Origin: Alphaproteobacteria bacterium | GTDB lineage: Bacteria > Pseudomonadota > Alphaproteobacteria > Rhizobiales > Xanthobacteraceae | DNA length: 9,607 bases | Assembly (NCBI GenBank): GCA_005883445.1 | Contig: VAZL01000431.1 | Coordinates: 1 to 9,607, forward strand | Reading direction: 5' to 3' | Shown: positions 5,129 through 9,607 of the stretch, piece by piece | Layout: every line of letters begins with the position of its first letter | How positions within the stretch are numbered: position 1 is the first letter of the stretch | The notes under the pieces: model-generated | Told to the model about the DNA's origin: nothing | What the model saw: only the letters and a program-made list of their open reading frames with translations | The model's database searches: none | Made by a program: the position numbers and the translations under genes

Positions 5129-6328
5129 CGCGGGTTGAAGCGGATCATCACCGAGCGGGCATGGCCGTCGAGTCCCTCGGCTTCGCCTAGCGCGATGGCG
5201 GCAGGGCCGAGCGCGCGCAACTGATCGGGCCCGCATTTGAGAATCGATGTGCGTTTCATGAAGTCGAGCACGCCCAGTCCCGAGGAAAACCGCGCCGAGC
5301 GCGCGGTCGGCAGCACGTGGTTCGAGCCGGCTCACGATCTCGAGATGTTCAGGCGCGATGGCGTCGACGAGCGGCACGGCCTCATCGAGGCCGCCCACCA
5401 GGATAATAGCGCCGAAATCCCGCCACGAGGCCCCGGCGATCGCCGCACGCGGCAGCGAGCCGAGTTGCGCGGCGACGGCCTTTTCCACCGCGTCGGCGAG
5501 AGCGGCGTCGTCCGTGATCAGGATCGGCTGCGCGCTCGCATCATGCTCCGCCTGCGCGAGAAGGTCGGCCGCGATCCACTCGGCGTGCCCGGTTTTGTCG
5601 GCGAGAATCAGCACTTCCGAAGGGCCGGCGATCATGTCGATGCCGACCTTGCCGAAGACGAGGCGTTTGGCCGCCGCCACATAGGCATTGCCCGGGCCGA
5701 CGATCTTGGCGACCGGCGCGATGGTCTCGGTGCCATGGGCGAGCGCGGCCACCGCCTGGGCGCCACCGATGCGATAGACCTCGTCGATGCCGGCGAGCTT
5801 CGCCGCCGCGAGCACGAGCGGCGCAAGCTTGCCCTCAGGCGCCGGCACGGCCATCACCAGCCGCGCAACGCCCGCGACCTTAGCCGGCACCGCATTCATC
5901 AGCACCGAGGACGGATAGGCGGCGGTGCCTCCGGGCACGTAGAGGCCGACCGCCTCGATCGCGCGCCAGCGCGACGCGAACTCGACGCCCAGCGGATCGG
6001 CGAAACGATCGTCGGTCGGGAGTTGCCGGCGGTGGTAGGTCTCGATCCGATCGCGCGCGAGCGCGAGCGCATCGAGCGCCCGACGGTCGCACGCCGCATA
6101 GGCCGCATCGATTTCATCGGCCCGTACTCGCAGGCCGGTCTGCTCGAGATCGACCCGGTCCAATTTCCGGCTGAGCTCGATCAAGGCGCGATCGCCGCGG
6201 GCGGCGACGTCCGCGATGATCGCGCGCACGACCGCATCGACCTCGGCCGATGCCTCGCGCTTGGTGGCGAGAAAGGCACGGAAGCGCTCGGTGAAAGCAG
6301 GCGCGCGGCGGTCGAGACGGATCGGCAT
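5125..6328 (-). pseudogene. hisD: Histidinol dehydrogenase, broken by an internal out-of-frame deletion
   Basis: HisD oxidises L-histidinol to L-histidine with two NAD+ (last step of histidine synthesis). Residues 1-333 from ATG 6328 are typical: GLYVPGGTAAYPSSVLMNAVPA, IGGAQAVAALAHGTE, VAKIVGPGNAYVAAAKRLVFG, IDMIAGPSEVLI, AQAEHD (Gln259 and His262, zinc ligands at the same numbers as in E. coli), and PEHLEI with the catalytic Glu327/His328 pair. After IVS the expected segment (AGAxFLG ... GDYxxG) is missing. GSNHVLPTARSARFSSGLG and the normal ending through GLDGHARSV follow in another frame, stopping at 5125. The switch is at 5325-5332. The length of 1204 bases against about 1299 for a usual 431-432-residue HisD implies about 95 bases lost. 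The lost part contains the zinc ligand equivalent to E. coli Asp360. A good AGGA-type ribosome site precedes the start. Confidence 0.9.
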
Positions 6329-6391
6329 GGCCCTGTCCTACCCGGCCACTCGGGCCGGATCGGCGCTCAATGGCGTGGCTGGGAAAGGCCG

Positions 6392-6844
6392 TCAACCCCG
6401 CGCGTCGGTGGTATCGTCAACATGGATGGGACGCCCGCCCGCGGGCCAAGATGGCCCCAGATCGGCCAGCTCGGCTTCCAGGCATTCGACCTCGAGCCGC
6501 AACGCCCCCCCGCCCGAGAAGATGAGGTTCACGACCCCGGCGGGCGGATCGGTCTCGGAAAATTCGACCGCGAGCAGGTTGAGCACCGCATCCTTGCCGG
6601 CGGGATTGACGTTTCGGCACTTGCAGCATTTGACGCGCTCGAAGCGCAGCGCCGCGCGGCAGCGTCTGAGTTCGGGCTTTGTCCCCTCCGCGGAGAGCCA
6701 GTCGAAGCGGCTCAGCGCTATCACCAGGCGCTTTTCGTGCGGACGCCACATGACGTCGGCCACCTTGACGAGCGCATCCTGCAGATGGGTGGACACGACT
6801 TCGAGGTCGTCCCGGTCAAGGGCGACGAACTTCACCGGCTCCAT
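6392..6844 (-). CDS. DUF2948 family protein
   Basis: This 150-residue protein matches the DUF2948 family by its order of blocks: FVALDRDDLEVVSTHLQDALVKVADV (6-31), RLVIALSRFDW (39-49), the RRCRAALRFERV segment (60-71), VLNLLAVEFSETDPPAGVVNLIFSGGGALRLEVECLEAEL (87-126) and DLGPSW. Its function is unknown, and there is no signal peptide or membrane segment. A small cysteine cluster (Cys62, Cys73, Cys74, Cys76) may be a local peculiarity. The ATG at 6844 has a clear GGGAG ribosome site 7 bases upstream. It is the first gene ahead of hisD (63 bases away), in the order usual for relatives, so it probably opens the operon. An AT-rich TAATTA stretch about 40 bases upstream may belong to a promoter, but I could not fit both boxes. 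Confidence 0.85.
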   Translation of the reverse strand: MEPVKFVALDRDDLEVVSTHLQDALVKVADVMWRPHEKRLVIALSRFDWLSAEGTKPELRRCRAALRFERVKCCKCRNVNPAGKDAVLNLLAVEFSETDPPAGVVNLIFSGGGALRLEVECLEAELADLGPSWPAGGRPIHVDDTTDARG

Positions 6845-6949
6845 GGCGCGCGCTCCCTGCCGTTTTCGGCGTTATGGAGGTAATTAGGAAGCGCCCGGCG
6901 GGGGCGCAAGCGGTGGCGAGGGCCGATTCCGCCCGGCAGGCGGCCGAAA

Positions 6950-7375
6950 CTAGAACGACACGCAGGCCGGCCGCACGATCATGACCACCGATTGCTGCTT
7001 GAAGCGCCTCTTATAGGCCTCGACGATCTCGTTGAGCCGCGCAATGTCGTCGACTTGGCCGGGTAGCACGATTTGCACGACCTTGCTCGGCTCGCGAGCG
7101 ATCTTGTTGCTGGCCTCGTCCCGCCACTGGCCTGCGGTATTGAACACGGTGAGCCCGTTGGGGAAGCGAGACATGATCTCGCGATCGACGAAACGGCCGA
7201 AGTCGCCTTCGCTCACGCCGATCCGGCTGCCGATGTTGCGGCCGAACATCAGCTCGGCCACCTGGGTCGGTCTTTGACCGCCGAGACAATCAACCAACTG
7301 CGCGTCGGCGCCGCCGGCGAGCGCCAAGACAAGCGCCAGGACGAGCGTCAAGGCCGCAGCTAGCCGAACGGACAT
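6950..7375 (-). CDS. Secreted DUF3574 family protein
   Basis: This 141-residue protein starts with a clear Sec signal peptide: Arg4, a long Leu/Ala/Val stretch (5-20) and a likely cut after Ala-Asp-Ala25. The mature part matches DUF3574: ELMFGRNIGSRIGVSEGDFGRFVDREI, FPNGLTVFNTAGQWRD, REPSKVVQIVLPG, EAYKRRFKQQSVVMIVRPACVSF. Cys30 and Cys138 could pair in the periplasm. The function is unknown. I chose ATG 7375 because the signal peptide begins there; the frame stays open upstream through the palindromic repeats, which is not coding. No Shine-Dalgarno sequence is visible. It sits between murA and DUF2948, which I remember as neighbours in relatives, so it may be an insertion. It shares the strand with murA and lies downstream of two large palindromes. 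Confidence 0.82.
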   Translation of the reverse strand: MSVRLAAALTLVLALVLALAGGADAQLVDCLGGQRPTQVAELMFGRNIGSRIGVSEGDFGRFVDREIMSRFPNGLTVFNTAGQWRDEASNKIAREPSKVVQIVLPGQVDDIARLNEIVEAYKRRFKQQSVVMIVRPACVSF

Positions 7376-7395
7376 TGCGCGTTGACGGCCGTGGA

Positions 7396-7471
7396 CTAGT
7401 GTCCCGATTCCGAAGTTCGCAAGCCCTTGCGGCACACGCTCGTGCGAACTTCGGAATCTAAGGGACACTAG
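7396..7471. repeat. MITE-like long palindrome A
   Basis: CTAGTGTCCC (7396-7405) pairs perfectly with GGGACACTAG (7462-7471). Inside it, GATTCCGAAGTTCGCA (7406-7421) pairs with its complement at 7443-7458. The arms differ only by a 3-base bulge (7459-7461), and the loop is 21 bases. The ends read TAGTGT...ACACTA, with TA at each border as in TA-targeting elements. It could fold in RNA as a 26-bp hairpin. It has no coding capacity. I believe similar sequences recur in rhizobial genomes, but this is from memory. Confidence 0.75.
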
Positions 7472-7485
7472 CAAGCTTATGAGTC

Positions 7486-7561
7486 TAGTGTGGTTTTTGG
7501 ATTTGAAGTTGCTATGCGAAGCTCGCTGCAAATGCGTAGGAACTTCAAATCCACCACACTA
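7486..7561. repeat. MITE-like long palindrome B, ending on the murA stop codon
   Basis: TAGTGTGG (7486-7493) pairs with CCACACTA (7554-7561), and TGGATTTGAAGTT (7498-7510) pairs with AACTTCAAATCCA (7541-7553). The left arm has four extra T (7494-7497). The 30-base loop can pair further (CTATGC with GCGTAG). Its ends TAGTGT/ACACTA and its core GATTyGAAGTT resemble those of palindrome A, only 14 bases away. The last three bases, 7559-7561, are also the TAG stop of murA read on the minus strand. Confidence 0.75.
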
Positions 7562-8848
7562 CCCGCTGAGGCGCTCGATCGCGGCGCCGCAGGCCGCGAG
7601 CTTGTCCTCCAGCCGCTCGAAGCCGCGGTCGAGGTGATAGACGCGGTTGACGATCGTCTCGCCCTCGGCCGCGAGCGCGGCGATGACGAGCGAGACCGAA
7701 GCGCGCAGATCCGTGGCCATCACCGGCGCGCCCTTGAGCGCGCTCACACCCTCGATGGTCGCGCATTCGCCGTCGAGTTGGATGTGCGCGCCAAGCCGCA
7801 CCAGCTCCTGCACATGCATAAAACGGTTCTCGAAGATGGTCTCGGTGATGTGAGAAGTTCCTTTTGCCCGCGTCATCAGCGCCATCAGCTGGGCCTGCAG
7901 ATCGGTCGGAAAGCCCGGGAACGGCGAGGTCGTCACCTCGACCGGGGCGAGGCCCGAGCCGTTGCGCTTGACGCGCACGCCGGTATTGGTCGCGGTGATC
8001 TCGACACCCGCGCGCACGAGCACGTCGAGCGCCGCCTGCAGCAATTCGCTGCGCGCATTTTCCAAAAGCACGTCGCCGCCGGCCATCGCCGCCGCCATGG
8101 CATAGGTGCCGGTCTCGATGCGGTCGGGCAGCACGCGGTGGTGGGCCCCGCCAAGCTTCGCCACGCCCTCAACCACGATGCGCGAGGTGCCCGCGCCGGT
8201 GATCTTGGCGCCCATCTTGTTGAGGCAATCGGCGACGTCGGTGACCTCCGGCTCGCGCGCGGCGTTCTCGATCACGGTGGTGCCGCGCGCCAGCGAGGCC
8301 GCCATCAGCGCGGTGTGAGTGCCACCGACCGTCACCTTGGGAAATTTGATCTCGCCACCCTTGAGGCCGCTCTTGGCGCGGGCGATGACATAGCCGCGAT
8401 CGATCTCGATTTCGACGCCCAGACGTTCGAGCGCCATGATCAGAAGATCGACCGGGCGCGTGCCGATGGCGCAGCCGCCCGGCATCGACACTTTCGCCTC
8501 GCCCATGCGCGCGACCAACGGCGCGACCACCCAGAAGCTCGCCCGCATGCGCGAGACCAGCTCATAGGGAGCCGTGGTGTCGATGACGTTGGCGGCGGAG
8601 ATGTGGAGCGTCTGACCGTCGTATTGGGTTTCGCCCGAACGCTTGCCGCTCACCATGATATCGACGCCGTGATTGCCGAGGATGCGCTGGAGCAAATTCA
8701 CGTCGGCAAGCCGAGGCACGTTGTCAAGAACGAGCGTCTTGTCGGTGAGCAGGCTCGCGATCATCAACGGCAAAGTGGCGTTCTTGGCGCCGGAGATCGG
8801 AATCGTTCCGTTGAGCCTTTGGCCCCCGTAGATGCGAATGCGATCCAT
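7559..8848 (-). CDS. murA: UDP-N-acetylglucosamine 1-carboxyvinyltransferase
   Basis: MurA transfers enolpyruvate from PEP to UDP-GlcNAc, the first committed step of peptidoglycan synthesis, in the cytoplasm. The 429-residue protein has the EPT-fold repeats and key residues: GAKNATLP with Lys22/Asn23, MPGGCAIGTRPVDLL with the PEP-binding Cys126, the SPFPGFPTDLQAQLMAL block with the catalytic Asp, FENRFMHVQEL with an active-site Arg, and ATDLRASVSLVIAAL and YHLDRGFERLEDKL. Because Cys126 is present rather than Asp, it would be expected to be fosfomycin-sensitive. The ATG at 8848 has a strong GGGGGGAGGGG ribosome site. The TAG stop coincides with the edge of palindrome B, so a repeat seems to have inserted at the very end of the gene. 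Length is normal, so the coding region is unharmed. Confidence 0.97.
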   Translation of the reverse strand: MDRIRIYGGQRLNGTIPISGAKNATLPLMIASLLTDKTLVLDNVPRLADVNLLQRILGNHGVDIMVSGKRSGETQYDGQTLHISAANVIDTTAPYELVSRMRASFWVVAPLVARMGEAKVSMPGGCAIGTRPVDLLIMALERLGVEIEIDRGYVIARAKSGLKGGEIKFPKVTVGGTHTALMAASLARGTTVIENAAREPEVTDVADCLNKMGAKITGAGTSRIVVEGVAKLGGAHHRVLPDRIETGTYAMAAAMAGGDVLLENARSELLQAALDVLVRAGVEITATNTGVRVKRNGSGLAPVEVTTSPFPGFPTDLQAQLMALMTRAKGTSHITETIFENRFMHVQELVRLGAHIQLDGECATIEGVSALKGAPVMATDLRASVSLVIAALAAEGETIVNRVYHLDRGFERLEDKLAACGAAIERLSG

Positions 8849-8931
8849 GCCCCTCCCCCCGTTTCCGGCAAAACGCCGCGAGCCCCACGATGCACGAAAG
8901 CTCGGGATCGGCCGAAGGTTCCCGCGCGGGT

Positions 8932-9114
8932 CTAGCGCTCTTGTTTATGCCCGACAATTCCGGCGGAATCGTGGGACTTGGCGGCGGGCGCCACGTCGGA
9001 GCTGCCGGCGCGGGCTTTCGCCTGGATCTTGCGCCGCTTGAGATTCTCCCGCAGCGCGGCCCCCAAGCGCCGCTGCCGCCTCATCTTCTCCGCGCGCTTT
9101 CCCCGCTCGTCCAT
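8932..9114 (-). CDS. Small basic conserved hypothetical protein upstream of murA
   Basis: This 60-residue protein is strongly basic in its first half (DERGKRAEKMRRQRRLGAAL, then RENLKRRKIQAKAR) and polar after that. The LRENLKRRK block resembles small hypothetical proteins I remember beside murA in Bradyrhizobium relatives. No function is known; a nucleic-acid-binding or RNA-associated role would only be a guess from charge. I chose ATG 9114; a GTG at 9141 would add nine residues. No clear Shine-Dalgarno sequence precedes either. It lies 83 bases ahead of murA on the same strand. The plus-strand frame over it is a GC-driven shadow. Confidence 0.55.
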   Translation of the reverse strand: MDERGKRAEKMRRQRRLGAALRENLKRRKIQAKARAGSSDVAPAAKSHDSAGIVGHKQER

Positions 9115-9144
9115 GGATGCAAGATTACGACCCGAGGGCACGCG

Positions 9145-9174
9145 ACGGAAGCCTTGCGCACGGAAGCCTTGCGC
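9145..9174. repeat. 15-bp perfect tandem duplication
   Basis: ACGGAAGCCTTGCGC occurs twice in direct succession (9145-9159 and 9160-9174). It lies just upstream of the small basic gene (minus strand), where its promoter or leader would be. It could be a slippage product or a doubled binding site. Confidence 0.8.
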
Positions 9175-9280
9175 TGTGAGTGGTCATTAGAGGGCGCGTG
9201 CTTGCGCCATGTCGGGCCGTATGGCAAGGATCGCAGCGCTCGCGCCCCTATCCATTGGTCGATTTTCGCATCCTGTCGGC

Positions 9281-9355
9281 GCTGCCGTAGCTCAGTGGTA
9301 GAGCACCCCCTTGGTAAGGGGGAGGTCGTAAGTTCAATCCTTACCGGCAGCACCA
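9281..9355 (+). tRNA. tRNA-Thr (anticodon GGT)
   Basis: A complete 75-base cloverleaf: acceptor GCTGCCG pairs with CGGCAGC, the D arm reads AGCTCAGTGGTAGAGC, and anticodon stem CCCCC/GGGGG encloses TTGGTAA (anticodon GGT). The T arm contains AGTTCAATCC, the discriminator is A and CCA is encoded. It is transcribed opposite to the small basic gene and murA. I found no convincing -35/-10 pair upstream. Confidence 0.97.
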
Positions 9356-9360
9356 GACAT

Positions 9361-9380
9361 GCCCCAATATGCGGGCTTTT
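9361..9380 (+). terminator. Possible weak terminator after tRNA-Thr
   Basis: GCCC (9361-9364) and GGGC (9373-9376) form a 4-bp stem with an 8-base loop, followed by TTTT, six bases after the tRNA CCA. Position fits a tRNA terminator, but the stem is short. Confidence 0.3.
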
Positions 9381-9607
9381 CGTGCTCGCGCTTTTCGCCG
9401 TCGCACAAACGGAGCGACGCACGAACATGGGAAAAATCCGGGGACTTTGTTCCGCGCACACTCTCAATTGTCCGGCAACCGCTCGCTGATGTTCGCTTGC
9501 CTTCGAAAGCAGACAAATAGCGCACATCTGGTCGCTCGCGGCTACGACACAATTGAGTGCCGATAAGCCCCCTGGTAGCATCGCGCGGCCCCGATCACGC
9601 CCTCTCT
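9381..9607. other. Right-edge intergenic region without a recognised gene
   Basis: No open frame here looks like a protein on either strand. The only structure noted is CTCAATTGT (9463-9471) repeated inverted as ACAATTGAG (9549-9557), 77 bases apart. This could be chance or a pair of sites for a regulator. Confidence 0.4.

Noticed and set aside
5317..5340. Programmed ribosomal frameshift in hisD
   Set aside because: A frameshift alone would not explain the loss of about 31 residues, and no slippery heptamer is seen at the junction.
4244..6328. A genuine designed multidomain fusion protein (HisD-UPF0262-phosphatase)
   Set aside because: Conserved segments of two families are missing and the expected C-terminal ends occur in other frames, so deletion is a better explanation than an evolved fusion.
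5237..6883. Plus-strand open frame of 548 codons opposite hisD and DUF2948
   Set aside because: It is rich in Arg, Gly, Ala and Asp with no recognisable domain and lies exactly antisense to strong HisD and DUF2948 sequence. It is a GC-driven shadow.
7396..7561. CRISPR-like array
   Set aside because: There are only two units, both palindromic with different sequences, and no uniform direct repeats with spacers.
7490..8935. Plus-strand open frame of 481 codons opposite murA
   Set aside because: It is antisense to an unmistakable MurA, has low-complexity Arg/His/Asp composition and no known motif, and begins inside palindrome B.
9081..9581. Minus-strand frame of 166 codons at the right edge
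   Set aside because: Its most protein-like stretch (VRIELTTSPLPRG) is the familiar false translation of a tRNA gene read in reverse; it runs across tRNA-Thr.

Overview
The window looks like the chromosome of a GC-rich alphaproteobacterium of the order Hyphomicrobiales (Bradyrhizobium / Rhodopseudomonas type). I base this on protein similarity recognised by eye and on the gene order murA - DUF2948 - hisD - UPF0262 - low-Mr phosphatase - infA - maf - yacG - tRNA-Phe, which I remember as conserved in that group. No database search was possible.

Layout. (1) Bases 1-960 are mobile-element debris. A minus-strand ArdC-type antirestriction gene lacks its start and runs off the left edge. It meets head to head the last ~110 codons of a large serine recombinase, and a 46-base 3' half of tRNA-Arg(ACG), a typical attachment-site remnant, follows. 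(2) Bases 960-2830 hold a compact integration module: a short intergenic region with a palindrome, a small AlpA/excisionase-like gene, and an apparently intact tyrosine integrase, followed by nested inverted repeats. (3) Bases 2833-6844 are the core minus-strand cluster: tRNA-Phe with a good promoter, yacG, maf, infA, phosphatase, UPF0262, hisD and DUF2948. (4) Bases 6950-7561 hold a secreted DUF3574 gene and two MITE-like long palindromes that share end sequences; one ends exactly on the murA stop codon. (5) Bases 7559-9355 hold murA, a small basic protein gene, a 15-bp tandem duplication and a plus-strand tRNA-Thr. The last 250 bases have no recognisable gene.

The most notable observation is in the core cluster. 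Both hisD and the adjacent UPF0262 gene carry internal out-of-frame deletions, about 95 bases and about 70 bases judged from family length. The genes overlap by ATGA and GTGA, so the frame left by each deletion runs straight into the next gene. The result is one open frame of 694 codons from the hisD start to the phosphatase stop. As read here, the encoded HisD lacks a zinc ligand and its normal C-terminus, so the cell would lack this histidinol dehydrogenase unless another copy exists or the sequence is in error.

The core genes combine unrelated housekeeping jobs: peptidoglycan precursor synthesis (murA), the last step of histidine synthesis (hisD), translation initiation (infA), nucleotide-pool cleaning (maf) and gyrase inhibition (yacG). 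The left part records at least two integration events at a tRNA-Arg site. I see no convincing new defence or metabolic system; the novelty lies in the gene decay, the tandem palindromes and the mobile-element junctions.
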